Below, piece after piece: positions 1 through 10,560 of a DNA stretch of 29,838 nucleotides. This DNA comes from Phoronis australis (lineage: Eukaryota; Phoronida; Phoronidae). The number at the start of each line of letters is the position of its first letter. Positions within the stretch are counted from its first letter, which is position 1. The notes beneath the pieces were generated by a model. That model ran no database searches. It saw only the letters and a list, made by a program, of their open reading frames with translations, and had not been told where the DNA came from. Position numbers and translations under genes: made by a program. The stretch lies in NCBI GenBank assembly GCA_002633005.1, contig NMRA01000549.1, forward strand, positions 21,133-50,970, read 5' to 3'.

Positions 1-1848
1 GATGTGACTCTGATGATAGTTAAGTTCTAAGTATGTCTAAGGATTAAGTACAATCGCTATGTTTTATTTGTATACTTACATCTTGTGAAGCATACACAGG
101 TGTGAACCTATTTTTTATATTGGTGTTCAGTTTAAATACATGAGTTACCAATAATAAACTTTCTAGTTCCTAAGCCAGATTTAAGTCTTTTTTCCAAAAT
201 GGATGTGACAATACCAATGATGTATTCTCCGTAGTCCACATTTTCTTTGTTATTTCAACAGGCCAAATCTCAAAAACTAAATGAGGATACTTCACAAAAA
301 TTTAACCTGATATTCCATATGTCATGTTGATTCTAATAACCGAAATCTCAAAGCTGAAATGAAAACTTCATAAAATGCCATTTCTGAAACAAAAGTGTGC
401 ACCCTGAGTGAAAAAATGCAGATTAGCACTTTTTAATTTTCACGCCTACAATTTTTTAGTTGACAAATTAAGGGCCTTCGATCCTCAAGCAGCCTCCATA
501 AATCTAACGACACATCTAGTTAAAAAGTCCCTACCTCAAAGCCACACCCTTTCAAAATGTACCCCTTCAAACCATAACATTAAAAAAACCGGACCCTAAT
601 AAAGCTGGTATTGTTAGTTGTGCTACGGCATGCCGTCACTAAGACATATTGTTCGAATGATAAGTATCTGCTTTGACAACGCAAACAAAACACTTTTTTC
701 ATATCGAAACCGATACCAGGAAATGGTGAGTCACCAGTCTAAGGTCAGGCGCTTGTTCGTGATCTCTATTAGATACATGTATGTCTACATGAAGGATATG
801 CAGTCTTGATGAACAGAATAAGAAAACGACAACTGAGTGAAATGAACGTCAGAAAACGTGTATTTTCATTTTGCAAACCATGAACTGCACAAGTTGGACA
901 GCCGGCTCGCCGGGTTAGCATTTAATTCGGGCCTAAGTTTCAGTGGTTCTACACAAGGAATAAATGTGCTCAAATCAATCGTGCCAGAAATCAGAAGATT
1001 TGGACAATATTTAACATATGCAATATAATGAGGTGACAGTGAAGTGACCCAGCATGGCTGCGGCAAGCACTTAAGTCGCACAGCACGTATTCAAGCGTAC
1101 GCGGCTGTTGTAATTATAAACCGCAAGCGCGATCGACATGCTGACATCGACATTGCTAGCATCATAGACAATTCAATTAATGGTTGAACAGAGCACTGCT
1201 TTAATTGCTGAATCAGTTTGAGCCACTGAATAAAGGTCAGTATCTACTGCATTCAAAAAGCCAAAGGCAGGAGTCCTCGATTGTCAACTCATGTAAACGG
1301 AACACCAGGGTTGATAAAACGAGCACTTCGAAAATGAGCGGCCGAACGCGTGATTGAAATGCCAGTCGGAGCGAGCGAAATAGACCTGACGGCATTTCTT
1401 GTGTTCGAACTGGCCTTTGCTGTGGTTGCGGGGAGTACCACAGAGTATTTTTCCTTCCAAAAGTGAAACGTTTTGACGTTGTGGCGGGACAGCCAGACAA
1501 ACCCGCCAAATCGTAGGCCTATGCGTCCAATTGTTTAACCAAGTAGGTAGCTTTAAACAGTTTTTGACGCCGCTATTTAGTTTTGAATTGAGTCAATAAG
1601 TTGGCAACAAAACGTTTTACAAAATAGCAGCTACAAACCTTAGGATGAAAAAACTCCACCTAGCAGTCCGACAGGTTTGAAAGATACGTCCATACGTTGT
1701 GCTGTCGTGTGAGGATGTGGCGGGATTTATCGTCTGAAAAAAACACCCCCTGCAGCTCTTCAAGTGGCCAATCAACAAAGGCTTTCATGTCACGTGCTAT
1801 ATATTTTCTATATATAACTCACTTGTCATGTAACCTGCCAGTGCCTCC
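1..1848. other. Intergenic stretch with a CpG-richer patch
   Basis: I see no gene here. The first 1 kb is AT-rich with short random open frames only. Roughly 1040-1540 is clearly richer in CpG than its surroundings: I count about 11 CpG in the 110 bases from 1040 and about 17 in the 200 bases from 1321. The patch includes an open frame on the minus strand (1509-1237) that begins at TTG, not ATG, and resembles nothing I recognise. The patch could be an unmethylated or promoter-like region, or an old GC-rich repeat; the sequence does not decide between these. Confidence 0.4.
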
Positions 1849-1989
1849 CGTTCAGCAACGCTAGGACCTCGCTAAAAAGCAAGACTTTGCGAGATTACGT
1901 GAGATATTGCCGTGTATTATTAATCAGAACACGTGACATTGACTAGCTTTTAGCTAGGTCCTAGCGTAGGTCCAAGCGTCTACTGAACG
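1849..1989. mobile_element. Small foldback / MITE-like element
   Basis: The ends are inverted copies: CGTTCAG at 1849 and CTGAACG ending at 1989. Inside these, ACGCTAGGACCT plus GCTAAAA on the left is mirrored by TTTTAGC plus AGGTCCTAGCGT on the right. The right arm carries an extra stretch of about 16 bases with a second AGGTCC-like motif, so the arms pair imperfectly. At about 141 bp with no coding capacity it fits a miniature inverted-repeat element. I could not define a clear target-site duplication (left flank TCC, right flank CAC). Confidence 0.55.
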
Positions 1990-2242
1990 CACGCCTGGTT
2001 CCCGGGCATCACAAGCTGACGTCACGGATATTGCTTGCCCAACCAACCTCGAAGGTCTGTGCAGGAGACTAACTTGTCAGGTTGCTATTTATGAAGGACT
2101 ACTACGTAACATTTCGTGAAAATGACTACGTAAATGTCAGCGGGGGATATTGAAATTTCCAGCGTTTCCAAAGAATAATCAGAAGACAAATGAATCATGT
2201 GCACAGGTGGCGCTATCTTATTGCCAGACCTGGGTAGAACCG

Positions 2243-2640
2243 GTTCAGTCAACGCTAGGACCTCGATAACATCATGCACGCACCCAGCCTTTAGTTGGCG
2301 GGGGGCTCGAATTTCTGACCAAGTGGATCTTTTGCTAACAAAAAAGCCAGATGACTAAAAAAAAAACGGGGTACCATCTTCAGTTCTGTGGACTGTGCGT
2401 CTGCGCCTTTTTAGTGGACTTTCGTCTCGTTTCTCTCGGACTTTTTGTTTCTCTGGGGCGGACCTTTTTGCCCACTTCGCGAAAATGGGGGGAGGGGGCT
2501 CGTTTCTAGTCCCCCGAGTCCCCCCCGGGTGCTCGCATGAACATTCAAGACTTCGTGAGATTTACATGAGATATTGTTCTGTATTTTTGAACACGTGAAT
2601 TTGGATATATTTTAGCGAACTAAGTTAAGCGTTAAGGAAC
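2243..2640. repeat. Split fragment related to the 1849-1989 foldback
   Basis: At 2245-2265 the left arm of the upstream foldback recurs (GTTCAG, CAACGCTAGGACCTCG). At about 2550-2597 its interior recurs (CAAGACTT, CGTGAGAT, ATGAGATATTG, GAACACGTGA). The two pieces are in the original order but separated by about 280 bases that the first copy lacks. That intervening piece is G/C-tract-rich (G runs at 2299-2305 and 2487-2498, C runs at 2511-2526) and contains GGGGGCTCG facing CGAGTCCCC as a hairpin. The simplest reading is a second, older copy interrupted by an insertion. Confidence 0.4.
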
Positions 2641-4528
2641 TCCAGGTCTCAGGGTTTAAGAACAATTCCATATAAAAACCAGATGGTGGGCTATATATGC
2701 AAAATCACCAATTTTTTTGAAACTTAGCATATCAGCTGGCCTTGTCAAAAGAAACCTGAGCCTGAATTTTTAAGAGTTTCCGAGTTTTTTTTAACCCTTT
2801 TTACGACCACTTTGTACTTTTTCCGAAAAATAGCAAATAATAGTACTTGGAAGTAGGTGACATTTTGTCAGCAACAACACATCATCGCTTCACGCTATAG
2901 AAAAAATAACTATATAGCAGAAAGAAGAAAGAATAACGTACAAGAAAAACTAGTTCGGATGTATTTTTTGATTTTTTATGTCCTCCCATTTTAGCCTACA
3001 AAAATGTCATTTTCACTGCTTATTATTAAGGCCATTTTTACGCATTTTTATCACTCTCCCAAATCTATATCGGATTTTTTTGGAACATGAGTTAACTTCC
3101 ATCTGTTACTGCTGTCTTTGTTCAGCCCAACGCAAGAATAAAAAATCTTGTCTCTTTCATAGTTTTTGTGCTGTCAGTTTTTTACATAACTCACTTACAC
3201 ACTTTTCTGCCAATCTGTGACTGTCAGTTTGATTAAAAGACTCTAGGAGGCGCTACTCGATTGTGCAATTATCTATCGACCAAAATGCCAAATAGAACAA
3301 ATATCATTCGTTTTGCTACATTAGTGACGAAGGAGATCATGGGAAGCTGTATGAGAGATTTTTTCTTCGCGGATTTTCAGTTTTGCTGGTGCAAAAATAA
3401 AAATTTGTTATAGGATTACAGAAATCAAAAAAGTCAATTTTAATGTACTTATGAGTTAATAATACAACCCCATCACCATCTCATACTTCAGAGAAGCAGG
3501 TTTTATTCTTATTAAGGGTGCCCATTACCCATTGCTTGGCCAGTTTTCAAACACCGTAACTGACTAAGAATCCCACGCACTGCCTGCAGTGCATGCTGGT
3601 CCATTTTCAGACCTCCTGGTCAAATCCCTGTATGTGCGCATGAAAAAGTCCTCTAAAACTATTAGCAAAGTTCATACTAAAACTAACCAAGATCTTCGAG
3701 ATCACACTTGAAAAGAGGACGGTGGATACGAGCAGAAGTGTCGTGTTATTGGACATACAAAGTGTCACGCAATGCTTCTTGTACTACACAAAAGCGACCG
3801 AGCATGGTGGCATTGCGCCAGTGAAATTTGCAATTTCAGAAAAATAACAGGTACGGATATTTACGATTGAAAACATAATAGTTTCAGTGATATCCAAGAA
3901 ACCGGCTTTCCAAACCAGTATTTAAGCAATTGGGTGTTGTTGCGACTTACCAGCTAAAAGTTTCACAATATGTAAATTCCGTTCATGCGGCGGACTCAAA
4001 AGCACAGTTTCTTGTAGGTATGCTAGGTTTAGTCTATGATCATTTCTACACAACACTTCAAAAAACTGTATTTTGTTTGAAGAAAACAAGAGCTACTGAA
4101 ACACAAAGTCTTTTTATTTTGCTCAGTACACATGTCTAAGATAGACGTTTCTCAAAACTAGATAATCACTCCTTTAAAAATCTCAGAAGTTTCAAGAGAA
4201 TCAATCATGTAAAAAGTATGCTTTACGAGTCTCAAACAGAACATAAAACAAAAAACGCTAGTAAAAAGTGACAGAAGATTTCAATGCTGACCATCAGTGG
4301 CTTGGATTATTTTCCCCAAACGGCCACCACTCAAATCTCTCCCCCATGGAAGCCCCTAACTCGCGTCATATTCCATTTTTTCCAATTTCGCCCAGGGTGG
4401 GCCCCAGTTCCCTAGTTATGATAATGATGACCACAACAATATCGTAAGAATAGACAACAACGAAAACATGTTCATAATTTCCTCGGTTTATGATGATAAC
4501 TCATTCATGACTTCAAGCTCCAACTCAT
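2641..4528. other. No recognisable feature
   Basis: AT-rich sequence with stop-dense frames. The short open frames on both strands show no domain, splice context or codon bias that I can support. A short CAG/CAT-rich tract (about 4547-4570) is the only low-complexity feature. The right part may include the 3' flank of the broken gene that begins at 4529 on the minus strand. Confidence 0.4.
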
Positions 4529-4742
4529 TCATTGAGGCAAACTCGTGGGCAGCAGCAGCATCAGCATCTTCAATATTCTGAATATTTCCGATTCGAAACG
4601 CGACAACCATACGGGAAAAAATCCAGCAATCTGCTACTTCGACAGCCACTCTTCAGAGGAGAAAACTTTTCTTTGCTTATTCCTGGCTTCTCGCATCATC
4701 TGTTCACAGCCTCAGCTGGCTGTTGTTTTCTGCCTGACTGTT

Positions 4743-4949
4743 CACCTTCAGAAAATATATCACTGGGTAAAATCTTTACCTTCTCAGAGAAGCGGACCGC
4801 TTTTCTAGTACTTTTCAGGGCCCTATCCTGCGGCGACTTGATCAANCACCTTCAGAAAATATATCACTGGGTTAAATCTTTACCTTCTCAGAGAAGCGGA
4901 CCGCTTTTCTAGTACTTTTCAGGACCCTATCCTGCGGCGACTTGATCAA
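4743..4949. repeat. 103-bp direct duplication flanking a single N (likely assembly artefact)
   Basis: 4743-4845 and 4847-4949 are the same 103 bases with two substitutions, separated by one N at 4846. One difference matters for the gene: on the minus strand the left copy reads TTA (Leu) where the right copy reads TAA (stop) just after EKVKI. Exact abutment on an N is what results when overlapping ends of two haplotype contigs are joined without merging. Confidence 0.85.
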
Positions 4950-5763
4950 TAACGTAAACGGGGGACAACTCAGGTGATGATACAGCTGTGGATGAAATCT
5001 CGGATTGTCTTGAAATGTGGTCGAACTGAGTCTCGTTCTGGAGGGATGATGAATGAGCACCAACATCCAAGTGCACACTTAGCTCAGCATCTGTAGGAAA
5101 AGATTTCGAGCACCCATAGTGTGTGCATGTGAACTTTGAATGACGTTCATGGGATACCAGCCCCGACTCAACCCTTGGAGTTGTAAAACACTCGAGTGTT
5201 GCAAGGTCAAGACTTTTCAGAGGCAACAGTTTACATGACTTGTTGATGACAAGTTTTCCCTCCCCTACTCTATGGGCCTTCAATGCTCGAATGCCATCTG
5301 CGGAATACTCAAAGTTTGTCAGCACACTTATCCCTGGGATACTGTGCTTGGGGAGGACCTTTGGGGCATTCACACTACAGGACGACACCTAACAGCCTTT
5401 GACATCTCCTCTAGACTCTAGCGCATGTTTCAGGTCGAATGCATTTTGAACGTTGTTGCCTTCATTGACGAAGTACTTGGCATGGGCCTTCAAGGGTGCG
5501 ATTTTCCTGTCACAGATGTCTTTTCCCTTCTGACTTTCACTGAAGTCGTAACGCAGAATGGAGATGCCGGTGTTACCAGATATATAGAACAAATGAATGA
5601 GAAGGGCGGCTGAATGGTAACAATTGGCATTGTCGGAGTGTAGGAAAGCTTCCGTTATTTGTGGATCCCTAGCTTTCACCTGCCTTAGCACATCTAGCGT
5701 TAAACAGCAAACAGTGAAAAAGTCTTGCTTGCAGGCATCTAGAGTATGGATGTAAGTATGTAC

Positions 5764-6244
5764 CTGAAATACAATAATTATGTAAGTCAAATAGGTCAGC
5801 TAGTTTAAAGAACTACCTTATTATATCTTATTACTACCTAAACCGCAATCACGCCACTCAACTTCAAACATGGTTCGTCTCAACACGGTTATTATATCAG
5901 TAGCTCCTTCAAAACATTTCTAGGGAGGGGGGAAATTTCCCCTTCACAAAGATATGAAAATCATCCACAAGTACAAAATGGCTTCAGTTAAAATGAAGGT
6001 CCGGGTGCAAAATCTACTAAGAGAAAAATAATGCATCACTGTCAAGCTTTTGTTGGGAAATGGCAAGAAAAAGACTAGATATTAAGTGCACACTCCCTGT
6101 ATCTTGTGACTGTTACAGTAAATCAATATACTAAAAAGGGGTAAAGGCAACAACAGTGTTCATCACTGGCTTTCTGTTTAATATTGAGCACATCTGTGAA
6201 TTACTTTGTAACACCTTGAATACTAGTTGAGGATTTATTTTTAC
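5764..6244 (-). other. Intron of the broken gene (one haplotype copy)
   Basis: This 481-bp stretch is bounded on the minus strand by CAG|GTAAAAATAAA (donor, GT at 6244-6243) and a T-rich TTATTGTATTTCAG| (acceptor, AG at 5765-5764). It joins ...GESHQ to VHTYIHTLDACKQ in phase 0. The right half is duplicated at 6304-6505 because of the haplotype join at 6303, so a naive gene model would give an intron 261 bp too long. Confidence 0.65.
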
Positions 6245-6563
6245 CTGATGGCTTTCACCTTTCTTTGTGATACAAGCCGCCACGTGCCATGACATCCTTT
6301 TTNTCAAGCTTTTGTTGGCAAATAGCGAGAAAAAGACAAGATATTAAGTGCACACTCCCCGTATCTTGTACTGTTACAGAAAATCAATATACTAAAAAGA
6401 GGTAAAGGCAACAACATTGTTCATCACTGGCTTTCTGTTTAATAGTGACCACATCTGAGAATTACTTTGTAACACCTTGAATACTAATTGAGGATTTATT
6501 TTTACCTGGTGGCTTTCACCTGTCTTTGTGATACAAGCCGCCACGTGCCATGACATCCTTTTT
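6042..6563. repeat. About 260-bp direct duplication flanking a single N (likely assembly artefact)
   Basis: 6042-6302 and 6304-6563 align end to end around the N at 6303, with about 14 substitutions and one 1-base indel (about 5.5%). Both copies contain the 3' end of exon 1 (GESHQ with K/T and a synonymous CAT/CAC difference), the splice donor and part of the intron. The left copy stops inside the T homopolymer where the gene's frameshift also lies. Confidence 0.85.
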
Positions 6564-6967
6564 TCCAAACCAGTCGGACTCTGCTTCACGGAAACTGATG
6601 GGTATGAACTTCATTGCAAAATCTATTACAACCAAAACATTGTGTGGGGTGAGAGATGACATCAGATCCTGTTTTGCTTGTTCCTGGTTTATCCCTCTGA
6701 CAATATGCTTTGTGTTCTGGAAAACAGCACGTCAATTTTTTTCTAAAACCAAGTCCAATTTCATGTCGATGTGTAAAATATATCACGGCGTATTTCCATT
6801 GGTTTGCCAGTCCAACCTCCTATCTCCAGCTCTGGCAAAAATCAGCTGTAATTCCGATATACTTTCAAACTTCTGTGGCACTTTGCACGACTTCAGATGA
6901 CTTCTGACGTCTTTAACACAGCTAATGAAGGCTACATTTCCTCCGCGATTACACTTATGTAACGAAA

Positions 6968-7424
6968 ATTAACCAAATGTACAAGAAGGAAATTCCTCCA
7001 TATTCTTTGCAGTGACAGGAAGTGCATGTAATCTCGAACCCTAAAGTGCTATTGATAAAGTTAAATGAAGAATGGAGTGTTTTAGAAAATTGGGGTCTCA
7101 AAAGTGACATTTAAATTTTTGTGATATTGCATTGTTGATATTAGATCATATATTTTAGGTGATATCTCTAAACTAAAAGAGTAGCCTCAATTCTCAGAGT
7201 AAGGCCACATCACAAAAATGCCCAAATTCGAGGACCACGTTTAGCACTAAATATATAAGAGACACGTTTTTTTAAAGACAATTATCAAAGTTCAATCTTA
7301 GAAGTGTCTACACAGAGAATTTCAACTTCAAATATATTCCGATATAGCAGGCAGGTTAAGCAACATCTTGCAACTACTGACTGGCCAGAAAAGTGGTTTC
7401 GGAGTTTTCTCCCCTGCTGGAAAT
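6968..7424. other. AT-rich stretch, possibly intron or 5' part of the broken gene
   Basis: I see no gene here. Immediately right of exon 1 the same minus-strand frame continues as MEEFPSCTFG (about 6998-6969) after a TAA at 6968-6970, so an earlier coding piece with another stop is possible. The rest (7030-7330) is AT-rich with dense stops. A block at 7380-7430 (GGTTTCGGAGTTTTCTCCCC) has no identity that I can give. Confidence 0.3.
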
Positions 7425-7661
7425 TTAATTGTACCTATGAGTTGCAAATTTCATTTTCTTACTAACCTTACATGAGTCTTTATGACCATCAATGTCAAAC
7501 TTTGTCACCAGTTTTCCAAGTCTGATTTTTTGCTCTTCAAAAAATGCAGTTTTACTGACATGAAAAAATGCAAAATATGCCTTTATAGCCAAATAGGTCA
7601 TATCTCGGTAACCAAAGGTCATTGAGTGCAAATATTGCAGCTGTGTACTTTGGGCCAGCAT
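7425..7661 (-). CDS. Open frame, possible upstream exon of unknown function
   Basis: This 78-codon frame begins at a true ATG and reads protein-like: MTYLAIKAYFAFFHVSKTAF, then FEEQKIRLGKLVTKFDIDGH. A good splice donor context (TCAT|GTAAGGTTAG) lies near its 3' end at about 7470, and the frame ends only about 15 codons later. It is on the same strand as the broken gene and about 460 bp upstream, so it could be an earlier exon. However, I could not find an acceptor in the right phase at the start of the next coding piece. It may equally belong to a separate old repeat, or be a chance open frame in AT-rich DNA. I do not recognise any domain. Confidence 0.25.
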   Translation of the reverse strand: MLAQSTQLQYLHSMTFGYRDMTYLAIKAYFAFFHVSKTAFFEEQKIRLGKLVTKFDIDGHKDSCKVSKKMKFATHRYN

Positions 7662-8770
7662 TCCAACACATGCACAAAGTATTAGCTCTGTATGAATTTT
7701 TGAGTATATAGTGATTTTTCATTTTCATATGGTTTTTATATGGAATCATTCTTAATAATAGCACAAGATGTTGTAGGGCATTTTTGGTGTCATGGGACCG
7801 TTGACATTTGCAGAATCAAAAACAAGGAAATAGATCACGAACTGTTACGCAAAAAATAAACGATAATGTAACTCGTTATTCGCCACTCTATAAATTCAAC
7901 AATAACGTTCTTAAGGCAACCCTATGGTCATTCAAGATAGAGGTATGTTTTTCAGAAGTTGTATTAAGTGCAGTTATAAGAGTATTTAATCAAGAAAGGA
8001 AAATATTTGAGACTAATATCATATAATGTAATGCCTATATAGGTTGCGTGAAACACAATTAAAGCAGCATTTAGCAGTTTTGCAAGCATTTTTGACGCAA
8101 AACGAACTGCGCATAGTTGAACAAAACATTTTTAGTAACATTACCACATTTATATCAAATAGCAGAATTTTGCTTTTTTTGCAAAATAGGAAAATTGCAT
8201 CATTTGTGGCTATTAACATTCGCTGATAACTTTACATAGGTTCCTTGCAAGGCATTTAAAGTGGCACGTTTCAGTTCAGCTCGTTACGATTAAGATGGTG
8301 TAAGGATACTTGGCATTACTGAGGCAGTTGACATTCTCAGGATCAGAAAAGAGAAAATTGATCGCGAACAGTTACGCGAAGAATAAGCGAAAATATATCA
8401 GCCAATGAGTTCAACAATAATGGTCTAAGAACAGCCTCATGGTCAGCCAAGATAGAAATTAATTTTTAAGAATTGTATCGATTAAACATAGCAGTACGAG
8501 AATTTGATCCACTAAAGCAAATATTTGAGACATATTGCATATAATGCAATGCCAAAATAGGTTGCATGCAAGATATTTAAAATGATAGGTTCTGATAAAG
8601 CTAGAAGTGTGTTTTAACGCATCATCACTACGTATGCACGGCTTTCAAGTCGGCTCAATTTCTCTGAAAATGCTTTATACATAAAAGACTGAGGATGATA
8701 AGCATAGAAAAATGTACTGATTTCATACCTGAGGCAGTATGGATGTTGGAACCAAAACAGTCATTTCCAT

Positions 8771-9205
8771 CACTGAGTTCAGTGTAACGAAAGAGTTATA
8801 GACCTCCACCTCAAGTGCACGAGAGGGCACTTGGTCGAGTTTTCTTTTGTAATGCGGCTCTTCTTTAAGATAAGAAACAAATTTAAACAGTTCCTGGAGA
8901 CGAGCATATTTGTTATTGATAAAGATAATATCAGAGAGATAATCACGGTTTCGTCACTAAGTCCAGTGTTACGTTGGAGCTATAGACATCCACCTCAAGT
9001 GCGTGAAAGGGCACTTGGTCGAGTTTCTTTTGTAATGGAGCTCTTTTTTCAGATAAGAAACATTTTAAACAGTTCCTGAAGACGAGCAAATTTGTTATTG
9101 ATAATGATAACAAGATAAGAGAGATAAGCACGGTATCGTCATTGAGTTCAATGTTACGTTGGAGCCATAGGCGTCTACCTCAAGTACGTGAAAGCACACA
9201 TGGTC
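8771..9205 (+). repeat. R3 tandem units, period about 185 bp
   Basis: Units start at 8771, 8955 and 9140 (third truncated), each opening with an inverted motif CACTGA-GT-TCAGTG or a variant. A second inverted pair follows (AAGTGC facing GCACTT, about 8812-8831), then CAGATAAGAAACATTTTAAA, CAGTTCCTGGAGACGAGCA and TTGTTATTGATAATGATAAC. Other R3 copies lie at 10205-10345, 13830-14014 (followed by a stub at 14015-14035) and 16274-16350. The spacing of 184-185 bp is unusually even for this array. Confidence 0.7.
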
Positions 9206-9870
9206 AGCTACCTTAATGTCAGTAGAAATGACATTCGCAGGATGCAGGATGCAAAGTTGGGAAATTGCATCACCTGTAGGTGTTGACATTCACTGATAGC
9301 CTTACATAAGTTGCTTGCAAAGCATTAAAAGTGACACGTTCCTATTTAGGCACGTTGAGTTTTCTAACGCGCAACAATCTGCGCACATTTTATGTAATAC
9401 TACTTTGTGGAATATCAAATATAAGAATTTTGTTTTCAACCTGTTATTTCAATAATTACTTTAATCGTAATAGTAGCTTAAGATGCTGTAAGCTTATTTT
9501 GGCATTACTGTTGCAATTGACATTCGCAGGATCAGCAACAAGGACATTGATCGCGAACTTTTACGCAAGAAGTAAATGAGAATGTACATTTTTACTTGAT
9601 AAATTCAACAATAATGTTCTAAAGATTGCCTCATGGTCATTCAAGATAGAAAGTGTTTTTCTCATAAAAACTCAATTAAATTTTACTTCTTCGTCAGCCA
9701 AAATAAAAAGAAATGTTTTAACAAATTGTATCAATTACGTTTAAGTATCGTAATATTAGTGATTAATCCAGTACGTGAAATATTTGAGACCAATTTCACA
9801 TAATGCTATGCATATAGAAGATGCATGCAAGCATTTTAAGTGACACGTTCCAGTTAAGCTTATTGTAAAT
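9137..9870 (+). repeat. Segmental duplicate S1, left copy (partner about 16270-17010)
   Basis: From the R3 stub through GGTCAGCTACCTTAATGTCA, GAAATGACATTCGCAGGATG, the R1 unit and CTTCTTTGTCAGCC to GATGCATGCAAG, this segment is collinear with about 16270-17010. That includes shared insertions not seen in other R1 units. The two copies are therefore more recently related to each other than to their neighbours. Confidence 0.6.
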
Positions 9871-10448
9871 GACAAATTTCGTTTATTTAGTTACGTTTCT
9901 GACACACAGCAAATCGCACATACTTTAACAATGCCTTTTAAGTAACATTGTGACGTTTAAATATCAAAAAGCCGAATTTTGATTTTTACTTTCTTTTACC
10001 ATTGTCATTTCTGTAATTAATTGTATTTTTATAGTAGCTTTAAATGGTGTAGGGATATTCTGGCGACATCTTTTGCTCTTGACATTCGCTGTCAATTTTT
10101 TGCCTACCAGATGAAAAAAGAAAACATGTTATTAGATATTGATAATCATAACACAATAACTGAGATAAGCAAAGTAGCTCTGGCACCAAAACAGTCGTTT
10201 CCGTCACTGAGTTCAGTGATTCGTTAGACTTATAGTCGTCTACCTCAAGTGCATGAGAGTGCACTTGGTCGAGTTTTCTTGGAATCCGGCTTCTCTTTAG
10301 ATAAGAAACATTTTAAACTGTTCCTGCGAAAGGGCATATTTACTCCTTGATGGAGTTTTCAATTCCTCTGCCGTTATGTATGGCGGAGTTAAGAAATCTG
10401 TTTTTCATTTATTTTAAACGCTGTTACGTTTTAAACATATGAAAAATA

Positions 10449-10560
10449 AAGCAGTTTAATGCAAACATCAATTCTTATAAAAAGTATTCTAAAATTAATG
10501 ATTTAATACTTATTCAAATTTGTTTGTTTGATATGAAAGAAAATGGTAACTGAGACACAA
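10449..10560 (+). repeat. About 110-bp repeat pair (partner 18934-19045)
   Basis: GCAGTTTAATGCAAACATCA, CTTATAAAAAGTATTCTAAA and TTTGTTTGATATGAAAGAAA match 18934-19045 in the same order and strand. This block is absent from the other R1 units and so marks a further, older duplication tie between distant parts of the array. Confidence 0.45.

Larger units (their letters stand above)
4529..6967 (-). pseudogene. Broken copy of a multi-exon orphan family: possible RNase-H-like core plus C2H2 zinc finger
   Basis: Reading right to left, exon 1 (about 6967-6506) gives FESISELQLIFARAGDR, then VLVVIDFAMKFIPISFREAE and SDWFGKK. The frame then slips by one base at the A-run 6558-6564 and resumes as MSWHVAAC to GESHQ. 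A phase-0 intron follows, with donor CAG|GTAAAA (exon end 6506, or 6245 in the duplicate) and acceptor TATTTCAG before 5763. Exon 2 has AFLHSDNANCYHSAALL, YDFSESQKGKDICDR and KYFVNEGNNV. A C-X4-C-X12-H-X5-H zinc finger lies at about 5133-5053, followed by LKSTRKAVRFSEK, SGRKQQPAEA and SSEEWLSK-stop-QIAGFF. I recognise this order of motifs from memory as an invertebrate 'uncharacterized protein' family. Visible lesions are TGA at 6783 and 6732, TAG at 5389 and 4634, and frameshifts near 6561, 4935 and 4700. It is therefore a pseudogene, possibly of transposon origin (inference). Confidence 0.8.

Noticed and set aside
1237-1509. Minus-strand 90-codon frame, and a Cys-rich plus-strand reading resembling a THAP-type start
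   Set aside because: The minus frame starts at TTG. The plus reading is interrupted by a stop right after its ATG, and the cysteine spacing does not match a known finger.
4532-4912. Plus-strand open frames across the N at 4846
   Set aside because: They are antisense to the broken gene and exist partly because the 103-bp artefact duplicates the same sequence.
6732-6785. In-frame TGA codons as selenocysteine
   Set aside because: No selenoprotein features, and TAG stops and frameshifts occur in the same gene; simple decay explains them.
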